DNA from: JAKFWI01 sp050246435
GTDB lineage: Bacteria; Pseudomonadota; Alphaproteobacteria; Caulobacterales; Aquidulcibacteraceae
Direction: 5' to 3'
DNA length: 47,785 nt
Assembly (NCBI GenBank): GCA_050246435.1
Contig: JBFWWB010000005.1
Span: 1 to 47,785, forward strand
The notes beneath the pieces are model-generated. The model was not told the origin of the DNA, did not search any database, and saw nothing but the letters and a program-made list of their open reading frames with translations. The translations under genes and the position numbers were made by a program. Numbering within the stretch: the stretch's first letter is position 1; every line of letters starts with the position of its first letter. This document shows positions 31,558 through 39,397 of this stretch, piece after piece.

Positions 31558-32331
31558 ATGATCGAGCGGGTCGTGGTGGATGGCGCGGCGCTAGAGTTGG
31601 CGCGCTGGCCGGGGCAGGGCCCTGCGGTGCTGCTGCTGCACGAGGGGCTGGGCTCGGTGTCGGCGTGGGGTGGTTTTCCAGCCCGCCTGGCGGCGGCGAC
31701 GGGGCGGCCGGTGATCGCCTGGTCTCGCCGGGGGCATGGCGGCTCGGACCCGCTCGCCGGCGCCCATGCGCCGGACTACATGCACCGCGAGGCCGAGGCC
31801 GCCTTGCGCCTGCTGGACTCGCTGGGCCTGCCGGCGGCGCACTGGTTCGGGCATAGCGATGGGGCCTCCATCGCGCTGATCGCCGCCGCCCGCGCGCCTG
31901 CGCGCGTGCTGAGCTTGATCCTCGAAGCGCCGCACGTCTTCGTCGAAGACCTCACCATCGCCAGCATCGCCCGCATCGGGGCGGCGTACGCCGCCGGCGG
32001 AGACCTGCCGCGCCGCCTCGCCCGCCACCACCGCGACGCCGGCGCCGTTTTCCAGGCGTGGAACAGCATCTGGCTCGATCCCGCGTTTCGCGCCTGGAGC
32101 ATCGAGGCGCTGCTGCCGGGGGTGCGCGCGCCGGCGCTGCTGATCCAAGGCGCGGACGACGAGTACGGCACGATGGCGCAGCTGGATCGGATCGAGGCCG
32201 GCCTGGGCGGCGCACAACGGCTGGAACTGGCCGGCGCCGGGCACGCCCCGCATCGCGACCGCCCCGGCGATGTGCTGGCCGCCGTCTGCGCCTTTTTGGC
32301 CGCCGCGCGCACGGGGATTGACAAGGCGTAG
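31558..32331 (+). CDS. Alpha/beta hydrolase
   Basis: A 257-residue hydrolase with the nucleophile elbow GHSDG (Ser100), acid in GADDEYG and His in GAGHAPHRD. LLLHEGLGSVSAWGGF holds the oxyanion region. The ATG at 31558 (AGGAC upstream) is preferred over GTG 31546. Function could be ester, lactone or C-C (meta-cleavage product) hydrolysis; the GHSDG elbow alone does not decide. It is divergent from the flavin hydroxylase gene. Confidence 0.85.
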   Translation: MIERVVVDGAALELARWPGQGPAVLLLHEGLGSVSAWGGFPARLAAATGRPVIAWSRRGHGGSDPLAGAHAPDYMHREAEAALRLLDSLGLPAAHWFGHSDGASIALIAAARAPARVLSLILEAPHVFVEDLTIASIARIGAAYAAGGDLPRRLARHHRDAGAVFQAWNSIWLDPAFRAWSIEALLPGVRAPALLIQGADDEYGTMAQLDRIEAGLGGAQRLELAGAGHAPHRDRPGDVLAAVCAFLAAARTGIDKA

Positions 32332-32502
32332 GGCTTGTTCTTCCTTGAGCGCCGCGCGCTCCATAAGATTGTATTATTACTATGTTTTTGCGCGGAAAGA
32401 CGCGCACGCGGAGGAGGGAAGGCCAGCCGCATCGAGAGCCGCCCGGCGCTGGGCCCGCACGCAGATTTTCGCAGAACCGCATTTTGAGAAGGAATTGACC
32501 CA
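32332..32502. promoter_or_regulatory. Intergenic region with AT-rich tract and small inverted repeat
   Basis: A 171-bp gap upstream of an acyl-CoA dehydrogenase gene. Bases 32362-32388 are strikingly AT-rich for this genome (TAAGAT, TATTAT, TACTAT) and likely hold the promoter. TGCGCG-GAAAGA-CGCGCA (32389-32406) is a perfect inverted repeat just downstream. I could not assign a convincing -35. Confidence 0.4.
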
Positions 32503-33579
32503 ATGATCAGTTTTGAATTGTCCGAAGAGCAAAAGATCATCCAATCGACGCTGAGCGAATTTGGGAAAACGGTGATGCGTCCAGAGACGCGCCGCCTCGA
32601 TACGGAATCGAAGATCGACGACAAGATGCTCGAAGCGCTGTGGTCGACTGGCGTGGTGCAAACGCAAGCCGATGCGGATGGCGATCGCTCCAGCGTCACC
32701 AACGCGATCATTCTCGAAGAATTGGGCGCGGCCGATGCGGCGCTCGCAGTAGCGCTCGCCGCGCCGATGGGTTTCGCGCAGGCCATCGCCGAGCAGGGCT
32801 CCGCGAAGCAACGCGAACTGCTCGATGCGTTCGCCGGCGATACGTTCCAGGCCGCCGCGATCGCGCTGATGGAGCCGGCCTTCGCAGGCGATGTGTCGAA
32901 GCTTGCCACGAAAGCGGTGCGCTCGGGCGACAGCTACACGCTGAACGGCGTGAAGGGCATGGTGCCGCTGGCCGGCCGCTGCAATTATTTCCTCGTCATC
33001 GCCGATGCCGGCGGCGCCGCCGATGCGTTCATCGTGCCGGCGAACGCGGCGGGCGTGACGATCGGTGCGGCGAAGTCGACGCTGGGACTGCGCGCGGCCG
33101 AGCTGGCCGACGTCAAGTTCGACAATGTGAAGGTGCCCGCCGCGATGCGCCTCGGCGAAGGCAACGGCGCCGACATCCAGAAGATCGTCGATAGCGCCCG
33201 CGTCGGTCTTGCTTCGATCATGGCCGGCGTCAGCCGCGGCGTGATGGAATATGTGATCCCCTACACCAAGGACCGCGTGGTCCACGGCACCGCACTCGCC
33301 CAGAAGCAGACGATCGCCTTCAACATCGCCGACATGCACCTCAATATCGAAGCGATGCGCTGGATGAACTGGCTCGCCGCATGGGAGCTGGAAGCCAAGC
33401 GCCCGGCGACGAAATCGGCGCAGCTCGCCTACACCTACGCCAGCAAGGAAGCGATGACGATCGCGGATAACGGCGTGCAAGCGATGGGCGGCCACGGCTT
33501 CGTGCGCGCGCATCCGATGGAGCTTTGGTACCGCAACACGCGCGCGCTTTCCGTGCTCGAAGGCGCGATCGGGGTGTGA
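32503..33579 (+). CDS. Acyl-CoA dehydrogenase family protein
   Basis: A 358-residue flavoprotein of the acyl-CoA dehydrogenase family. Seen: the N-terminal LSEEQKIIQSTLSEFGK, the C-terminal QAMGGHGFVRAHPMELWYRNTRALSVLEGAIG, with a Glu at the usual YEGT catalytic position (LEGA). The N-terminal half is short (the FAD loop is reduced), so it may work in a heteromer. Gap to the previous gene suggests its own promoter. Substrate not readable. Confidence 0.85.
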   Translation: MISFELSEEQKIIQSTLSEFGKTVMRPETRRLDTESKIDDKMLEALWSTGVVQTQADADGDRSSVTNAIILEELGAADAALAVALAAPMGFAQAIAEQGSAKQRELLDAFAGDTFQAAAIALMEPAFAGDVSKLATKAVRSGDSYTLNGVKGMVPLAGRCNYFLVIADAGGAADAFIVPANAAGVTIGAAKSTLGLRAAELADVKFDNVKVPAAMRLGEGNGADIQKIVDSARVGLASIMAGVSRGVMEYVIPYTKDRVVHGTALAQKQTIAFNIADMHLNIEAMRWMNWLAAWELEAKRPATKSAQLAYTYASKEAMTIADNGVQAMGGHGFVRAHPMELWYRNTRALSVLEGAIGV

Positions 33580-33629
33580 GCCGGGCCGCCGCTCTGACGG
33601 CGACGCACGCACAACGCCCGGACCGCGCG

Positions 33630-34853
33630 ATGCGCCGGTCCGGGCGGTTGCTATTCGGCGCGGTTCTGGCGGCGGCGTTCGCGGGGGCTGCCTGGGCCGA
33701 TCCCGCGGCGGATGCGCGCGCGCTGCAGGAAAGCCTGCTCACCCTCGACACCCATCTCGATACGCCGGCGAATTTCAGCCGCCCCGGCTGGGACATCCTC
33801 GATCGCCACAGTTACGAGGCGGATGGTTCGCAGATCGATTATCCGCGGATGAAGGAAGGCGGCTTGGACGGCGGCTTCTTCGCCGTCTACACGCCGCAAG
33901 GTCCACGCACGCCGGAGGGCGACCGCGCCGCGCGCGACGCAGCGATCGTCCGCGCGATGGAAATCCACGAAATGGCCGCCCGCCACGGCGGCGAATTCGA
34001 ACTCGCCACGAAGGCCGATGACGCCGCCGCGATTAAAGCCCGCGGCAAGCGCGTCGTATTCATGAGTATGGAGAACAGCTACCCGATCGAGGGCGATCTC
34101 TCGCTTATGCGCACCTTCTATGCGCTGGGCGTGCGCATGATCGGGCCGGTGCATTTCCGCAATAACAATCTCGCCGATTCCGCGACGGATAAGCCGGAGT
34201 GGAACGGCTTGAGCCCGCTGGGCAAGCAATTCGTCGAGGAAGCCAACCGCCTCGGCATGGTGATCGACGCGTCGCACGCTTCGGACGACGTGCTGGATCA
34301 ACTGATCAAATCATCCAAAACGCCGATCGTGCTTTCCCATTCAGGCTGCAAGGCGGTGTTCAACCATCCGCGCAATATCGACGACGCGCGGCTGAAGGCG
34401 CTAGCCGGCAGCGGCGGCGTGATCCAGATTCACGCCTACAGCAGCTATCTCATCGCCATTCCGCCGAACGCCAAGCGCGATGCGGCGGTCGCCGCGCTGA
34501 TGAAGAAGACGGGGCCGCTGCAGGGCCTTTCCGCGGCGGATCGTGCGGCCTTCCTCAAGGCGCGCCGCGCGATCGACGTGAAATACAAAACCCCGCGCGC
34601 CACGTTCGAGGATTTCGCCGCGCATCTGCTGCACGCGCTGAAGGTCGCCGGCGTCGATCATGTCGGCATCGGCCTTGATTTCGACGGCGGCGGCGGCGTG
34701 ACGGGCCTCGATGAAGCGACGGGTTATTGGAAGATCACCGAGCGGCTGCTGAAGGAAGGCTATACACGCGAGGATCTGGAGAAGATCTGGAGCGGCAACG
34801 TGCTGCGCCTGCTGCGCCAGGCCGAAGCCGCCAAGGCGCCGCCGGCGCCCTAG
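33630..34853 (+). CDS. Exported membrane dipeptidase (M19, renal dipeptidase family)
   Basis: A 407-residue Zn peptidase. Signal peptide at residues 1-23 (MRRSGRLLFGAVLAAAFAGAAWA). Two-metal ligands are in place: His42 and Asp44 (DTHLD), bridging Glu148 (MSMENS), His216 (DASHASDD) and His237 (LSHSG). ATG 33630 is chosen because the signal peptide starts there; a longer upstream frame begins in the previous gene. It cleaves dipeptides or beta-lactam-like amide bonds in the periplasm, a role with no clear tie to the catabolic genes around it. Confidence 0.9.
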   Translation: MRRSGRLLFGAVLAAAFAGAAWADPAADARALQESLLTLDTHLDTPANFSRPGWDILDRHSYEADGSQIDYPRMKEGGLDGGFFAVYTPQGPRTPEGDRAARDAAIVRAMEIHEMAARHGGEFELATKADDAAAIKARGKRVVFMSMENSYPIEGDLSLMRTFYALGVRMIGPVHFRNNNLADSATDKPEWNGLSPLGKQFVEEANRLGMVIDASHASDDVLDQLIKSSKTPIVLSHSGCKAVFNHPRNIDDARLKALAGSGGVIQIHAYSSYLIAIPPNAKRDAAVAALMKKTGPLQGLSAADRAAFLKARRAIDVKYKTPRATFEDFAAHLLHALKVAGVDHVGIGLDFDGGGGVTGLDEATGYWKITERLLKEGYTREDLEKIWSGNVLRLLRQAEAAKAPPAP

Positions 34854-34872
34854 GCGCCGCACCGCGCGCCCT

Positions 34873-34889
34873 GCATCGCGCAGCGATGC
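34873..34889 (+). promoter_or_regulatory. Short hairpin between dipeptidase and SDR genes
   Basis: GCATCGC-GCA-GCGATGC is a perfect 7-bp stem with a 3-base loop in the 52-bp gap; GGGAGGG (34894-34900) follows as the ribosome-binding site of the SDR. No T-run, so its role as terminator is doubtful. Confidence 0.3.
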
Positions 34890-34905
34890 GACAGGGAGGG
34901 CGAAC

Positions 34906-35697
34906 ATGAGCGAAGGCATTGCGGGCAAGCTCGCCATCGTCACGGGGGCCGCCGCCGGCATCGGCCACGCCACCGCGCTGCGCCTGGCGCGCGCCGGCGC
35001 CGACGTGGCGATCCTGGATATCGATCTTGGAAGCGGCGCGAAGTGGGGAGAAAAGCTCACCGCGCCTTCCGTCGCCGCGGAGGTGCAGGCGCTCGGCCGC
35101 CGCGCCGCCGCGTTCGAGGCCGATCTCGGCGATCGCGCGCAGGCGACGGATGCGATCGCCAAAGCGGTGGCCGCACTGGGCGGCGTGGACATCCTGGTGA
35201 ACGTCGCCGGCGGCGCGATCACGCCGATGCAGACGAGCTTCGCCTCCATCACGCCGGACGAAGATATGCGCGTCCTCTTCGCCGCGAACTACGCTTCTGC
35301 GGTCAATTGTTCGCAGGCGGTGCTGCCCATGATGCGCCAGCGCGGCGGCGGCGCCATCGTCAACGTTTCTTCTGGCGCAGGCATGCGCGGCTCGCCCACC
35401 GGCGCGCTGACGCATTGCGGCGCCGCCAAGGCGGCGCTCAACATTTTCACCCGGGCGCTGGCCAACGAAGTCGGGCCGGACAATATCCGCGTGAACGCAG
35501 TGCTGCCGGGCTACACGCTGTCCGGGCGCGTCGCCTCGCAGACGGAGGCGCGCGGCTTCAGTCTCAAGGCGACGAACCCGCTCGGCCGTTTCGCCGAGCC
35601 CGACGACATCGCCAAGGGCATCGAGTTTTTCTGCAGCGATCTGGCGGCCTTCATTACCGGACAATGCCTAGCCATCGACGGCGGCCCGTCGCGCTAG
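34906..35697 (+). CDS. SDR-family oxidoreductase with substituted catalytic Tyr
   Basis: A 263-residue short-chain dehydrogenase/reductase. TGAAAGIG (13-20) binds the cofactor, DLGDRA and NVAGG follow, and the end AFITGQCLAIDGG is typical. The catalytic YxxxK reads CGAAK (Cys171, Lys175), with Ser155/Ser156 kept. The key Tyr is therefore a Cys. Such proteins may be inactive partners (as in heteromeric SDRs) or have altered chemistry. It is convergent with the CoA-transferase gene. Confidence 0.88.
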   Translation: MSEGIAGKLAIVTGAAAGIGHATALRLARAGADVAILDIDLGSGAKWGEKLTAPSVAAEVQALGRRAAAFEADLGDRAQATDAIAKAVAALGGVDILVNVAGGAITPMQTSFASITPDEDMRVLFAANYASAVNCSQAVLPMMRQRGGGAIVNVSSGAGMRGSPTGALTHCGAAKAALNIFTRALANEVGPDNIRVNAVLPGYTLSGRVASQTEARGFSLKATNPLGRFAEPDDIAKGIEFFCSDLAAFITGQCLAIDGGPSR

Positions 35698-35716
35698 AAG
35701 CGGCGGCGCCGCGCGG

Positions 35717-36886
35717 TCAGCCGAATGTCTTGGCGGCCTCGAAGCGCGCATAATCTTCCGCGCCATAGCCCAGCATGCCGATCACAACGTCGCGGTTGTT
35801 CTGCGCGGCGCGCGTCACAAAGGGCTGCGCCGCGCAGTCCGCGCCGCTGATCTTGAACGGCGGGTTCAGCACGTTGATCGCGCCTTCGTCGTCGTGGATT
35901 TCCGCGAATGCGCCGCGCGCCACGAAATGCGGGTCGGCGATCACGTCCTTCGGCTCGTTATAGACTGCGCACGGCACGCCCGCCTCGGTCATGATCGCAT
36001 CGCATTCGGCATTGGTGCGTGTGGCGCACCATTCGGCGAGCTTTGCCACTAGACGCTTGCGCATCGCGGCCATCGCAGGTTGGCCGCCGCCGCGCGCTTC
36101 CGCCAGCCATCCGGGCACGCCCAGCATGTCGAGCACCGTCTGCATCGCGCGCGGCGCGATCATCGGGATGTTCACATAGCCGTCGCGCGTCTTGAGCGGG
36201 GGATAGCTGATCGGATCGGGCGTCACGCCAGACTGCGCCTGCTGATATTGCAGGCCCGCCAAATGCATCATCGCTTCCACGAGCGTGACATCGACGTGGC
36301 TGCCCAGCCCGTTGCGCACGCGCTGCAGCAGCGCGGTCTGGATCGCGCCGAACGCATAGGCCGCGCCCGCGATGTCGGCGAGCATTGCGCCATTGTCGAT
36401 CGGCGTTCCGCCCAAATCCTTCGAGCGCGCCAGCACCATCTCGAAGCCGCTATAGGCCTGCGCCACCGGCGCATAGGCCGCGCGGCCGGCCAACGGACCC
36501 TGCTGGCCGAATCCGGAGATGGAGCAATAGACAAGGCCGGGGTGACGCGCTGAGAGCGTCGCATAATCCAGGCCCAGCCGGGCCATCACGCCGGGGCGGA
36601 AGTTCTCCACGACTACATCGGCCTTGGCGATGAGCCGCGCGATGATTTCACGCCCCGCATCGGACTTGAGATCGAGCGAGACGCTCTTCTTGCCGGCGTT
36701 GTACATGCCGTAGACGGCGCGGTTCACCACCGTGCGCATCTTGCCGCCGCGCATCTGGTCGCCGTCGCCCACGGCCTCCACCTTGATCACGTCCGCGCCG
36801 CAATCGGCGAGGAAGCGGGTGGCGGCGGGGCCCGCCACCATCGTGGTGAAATCGACGACGACTATTCCATCCAGCGGGCGCGGCAT
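35717..36886 (-). CDS. CaiB/BaiF (family III) CoA-transferase
   Basis: A 389-residue family III CoA-transferase with VVVDFTTMVAGPAATRFLADCGADVIKVE, NAGKKSVSLDLKS, VVENFRPGVMARLGLDY, SISGFGQQGP and the catalytic Asp in AMLADIAGAAYAFG. Length and motifs are canonical, unlike the degenerate gene at 13547. It is 24 bp after the end of the acyl-CoA dehydrogenase pair on the same strand, so it belongs to that operon and likely supplies or recovers the CoA ester. Confidence 0.9.
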   Translation of the reverse strand: MPRPLDGIVVVDFTTMVAGPAATRFLADCGADVIKVEAVGDGDQMRGGKMRTVVNRAVYGMYNAGKKSVSLDLKSDAGREIIARLIAKADVVVENFRPGVMARLGLDYATLSARHPGLVYCSISGFGQQGPLAGRAAYAPVAQAYSGFEMVLARSKDLGGTPIDNGAMLADIAGAAYAFGAIQTALLQRVRNGLGSHVDVTLVEAMMHLAGLQYQQAQSGVTPDPISYPPLKTRDGYVNIPMIAPRAMQTVLDMLGVPGWLAEARGGGQPAMAAMRKRLVAKLAEWCATRTNAECDAIMTEAGVPCAVYNEPKDVIADPHFVARGAFAEIHDDEGAINVLNPPFKISGADCAAQPFVTRAAQNNRDVVIGMLGYGAEDYARFEAAKTFG

Positions 36887-36910
36887 GGGCGCTCCCCCTT
36901 TTCGCCGCGA

Positions 36911-38038
36911 TCAGGCAGCGACTTTGCGCTTCTCTTCGAGATCGACTACGCGGCTACGGTGCAGGATGGCGCCGCCGAACAATTCGGCGTTCGAACGCGC
37001 GCGCTTGAAGTAGAGATGGTTCTTCATCTCCCACGTAAATCCTATGGCGCCGAAAATCTGGATGTTCTGCGCCACGGCGGTGCAAAAGGCGTCGCTGGTA
37101 TAGGCTTTCGCCATCGCCGCAGAAATCGCCGCCTCGGGATTGTCATCCTCGGAAACGGCCCAGGCGGCATAAAGCACGCCGACGGTGGAAGCCTCCGTCA
37201 GCCCGAAGGTGTCGGCCAAGCCGTGCTTGATCGATTGATACGCGCCGATCGGCTTGCCGAACGCCACGCGCTCCTTTGCGTAGCCGACGCTTAAATCCAG
37301 CGTGGCCAGCATCCCGCCCAGATTGTCCGCCGCGATCGCCACGATCACGCGGTCGCGCACCCAGGGCCACACTGCGGCGTCGTCTTCGCACAGCAATTCG
37401 GCCGCGGCGTCCTTGAAGGTCACGTCGGCGACCTCGCGGGTGGGATCCTTCCAGGCCAGCAGCGCCGTTTGAACGCCCGGCTGCTTCGCATCGACGATGA
37501 AAAGGCCGCGCTTCGACCCGAGGGATGCGGCCACGATCAGCGTATCGGCGGAATAGGCGTCGACGACGAAGGATTTCGAGCCGTTGATCGTGTAGCCGGC
37601 GCCGGCCTTGGCCGCCTTGGCATCGGAGGCGGGGCCTTCATATTCGCCATCGGCGTTGCAGACGGCGAGTGCGAGCTTGCGTTCGCCGGCGGCGACGTCG
37701 CTCAGATATTTCTGCTTTTGCGCCGGCGAGCCCGCCTTCATCAGCGCCCACGTCCCCGCCAACGTGCCGAGGATTGGCGTCGGCGCGGCCGCGCGGCCCA
37801 GCTCCTGCATGATCATCGAGAGATCGAGCGAGGAGAGGCCCGAGCCGCCATATTCTTCCGGCACGATCAGCCCCGGCCAGCCGAGCTCGGCGATCTTCGC
37901 CCAATTCTGCGCGTAGCCGGAATCGAGCACCGTCGCTTTGTGCTTCTTGGTGATGAGTTCGAGATTGATTTCCTGGCTCAGGAAGTCGCGCGCAGTGTCG
38001 CGCAGCATCCGCTGATCGTCGTTCAGTGCGAAATTCAT
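36911..38038 (-). CDS. Acyl-CoA dehydrogenase, probable partner subunit
   Basis: A 375-residue acyl-CoA dehydrogenase. Seen: LNDDQRMLRDTARDFL, GWPGLIVPEEYGGSGLSSLDLSMIMQELGRA, RVAFGKPIGAYQSIKHGLAD (FAD-binding R..FG...) and QIFGAIGFTWEMKNHLYFKRA. No Glu at the YEGT-equivalent position near the C-terminus. It follows another acyl-CoA dehydrogenase gene by 34 bp; pairs of this kind form heterotetramers in steroid degradation (FadE28/FadE29, ChsE1/ChsE2-like). Start at 38038 fixed by conserved N-terminus. Confidence 0.87.
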   Translation of the reverse strand: MNFALNDDQRMLRDTARDFLSQEINLELITKKHKATVLDSGYAQNWAKIAELGWPGLIVPEEYGGSGLSSLDLSMIMQELGRAAAPTPILGTLAGTWALMKAGSPAQKQKYLSDVAAGERKLALAVCNADGEYEGPASDAKAAKAGAGYTINGSKSFVVDAYSADTLIVAASLGSKRGLFIVDAKQPGVQTALLAWKDPTREVADVTFKDAAAELLCEDDAAVWPWVRDRVIVAIAADNLGGMLATLDLSVGYAKERVAFGKPIGAYQSIKHGLADTFGLTEASTVGVLYAAWAVSEDDNPEAAISAAMAKAYTSDAFCTAVAQNIQIFGAIGFTWEMKNHLYFKRARSNAELFGGAILHRSRVVDLEEKRKVAA

Positions 38039-38072
38039 GGCGAAAATCCGTGCAAATATGCGTTCGTGAAAA

Positions 38073-39272
38073 TCAGGCGGCTGCCGCGGCGCGCGCCTTC
38101 TTCGACATTTCCGACCAATCGCCCTTCGCGGAGGGGTCAAGCTCGCGCGGCAGGCCCAGCACGCGCTCGCCGATCACGTTGCGCATGATCTCCTGCGTGC
38201 CCACCATCAAGGTCATCGCCGGGCTGAACCAATAGCCGTGATCCCAGTCGCGCGCGAAGCCGTGGCTGTCGTCGCTCGTGTTCGCCTCGGGATACCATTC
38301 GGCCGCTTCGACGAGCCCGGCCTGTCCGTGAACGCGCTTGGCGAATTCCAGCACTTTCTGGATATGCGGCGCGCCCAGCATCTTCATCGCCGCAGCCTCC
38401 GGCCCGGGGCGGCGCGCATTGAGCTGATCGCTCAGATTGCGCAGCTGGAGCAGGCGGATCATCTCGCCTTCGACATAGAGCTTCGCCGCTTCGTCGCGAT
38501 AGCCCGGCTCCTTGAGCTTGCCGATCTTGCGCAGGCCCTGCACCAGCGTGCGCGCCGAGGGGCCGTTGCCCACGCGCGCGATCATCAGCCGCTCGCTCTG
38601 CAGCATCTGCATGGTGAGCCGCCAGCCGTCGCCTTCCTGGCCCAGCAGATAGCTCGCCGGCACGCGCACGTCATCGAAGAACACCTCGTTGAAATGGCCT
38701 TCGCGCCCGCTCATGTCGTTGATCGTGCGGATTGTGACGCCGGGATAATTCTTCAGCGGCACGATCAGCGAGGAAAGCCCTGCATGCTTGGCGGCGTGGG
38801 AATCGGTGCGCACGACAATGAAGCCGATGTCGCATTCGTGCGCGCCGGAGGTCCAGATTTTCTGGCCGCGGATGACGTATTCATCGCCCTCGCGCGTGGC
38901 CGTCGTGCGCAGCGCCGCCAGGTCCGAGCCGCCGGAGGGTTCGGAGAACAGTTGGCACCAGCGCTCCTCGCCCATCAGGCCCTTGTCGAGATAGCGCGCC
39001 TTCGCTTCGGCGGTGCCGTGCGTCAGCAGGGAGGGGCCGCAATTATTGTGCGCGACGAGCCCGCCGAACCGCTTGATCCCGGCCTTTTCGAGCTCCTCGT
39101 CGATGATGAGTTGCAGCTCCGGATCGGCGCTCAACCCGTAGGGCCGCGGCCAATGGGGCACTTCATAGCCGGAGTCCAAAAGCTCGCGGGCCGTGGGCTT
39201 GGGATGGTCCTTGATCCAGGCGCGAACCTCTAGCCGGCGCGGATCGCTGTCGGCGGGAAAATCGAAATCCAT
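38073..39272 (-). CDS. Acyl-CoA dehydrogenase (first gene of pair)
   Basis: A 399-residue acyl-CoA dehydrogenase with the substrate/FAD loop CQLFSEPSGGSDLAALRTTA, IRGQKIWTSGAH, GREGHFNEVFFDDVRVP and a C-terminal MVGTQEIMRNVIGERVLGLPRE. This FadE29-like ending and the upstream promoter make it the head of the operon. With the 36911-38038 product it likely dehydrogenates a bulky or short side-chain acyl-CoA. Confidence 0.88.
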   Translation of the reverse strand: MDFDFPADSDPRRLEVRAWIKDHPKPTARELLDSGYEVPHWPRPYGLSADPELQLIIDEELEKAGIKRFGGLVAHNNCGPSLLTHGTAEAKARYLDKGLMGEERWCQLFSEPSGGSDLAALRTTATREGDEYVIRGQKIWTSGAHECDIGFIVVRTDSHAAKHAGLSSLIVPLKNYPGVTIRTINDMSGREGHFNEVFFDDVRVPASYLLGQEGDGWRLTMQMLQSERLMIARVGNGPSARTLVQGLRKIGKLKEPGYRDEAAKLYVEGEMIRLLQLRNLSDQLNARRPGPEAAAMKMLGAPHIQKVLEFAKRVHGQAGLVEAAEWYPEANTSDDSHGFARDWDHGYWFSPAMTLMVGTQEIMRNVIGERVLGLPRELDPSAKGDWSEMSKKARAAAAA

Positions 39273-39397
39273 GATGGCCTCCCTAGCCTAATCGGCGTTT
39301 TTTGAATGCACGTGCTTTGAATGCCGGTGTGTAGCGCTAATTTCGTCAATCAGGATCGAATAAAATATCCTCGCGGAAAGTCAATTGGCAGCGCGCT
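39273..39397 (-). promoter_or_regulatory. Promoter region of the acyl-CoA dehydrogenase operon
   Basis: On the minus strand, TTGACT (complement of 39379-39384) and a TATTCG-type -10 (complement of 39357-39362) are spaced by 16 bp. Downstream, the 15-bp unit starting TTTGAATGC occurs twice in tandem (39301 and 39316), the first including GCACGTGC, a palindrome. It may be a regulator site inside the leader. Confidence 0.45.
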
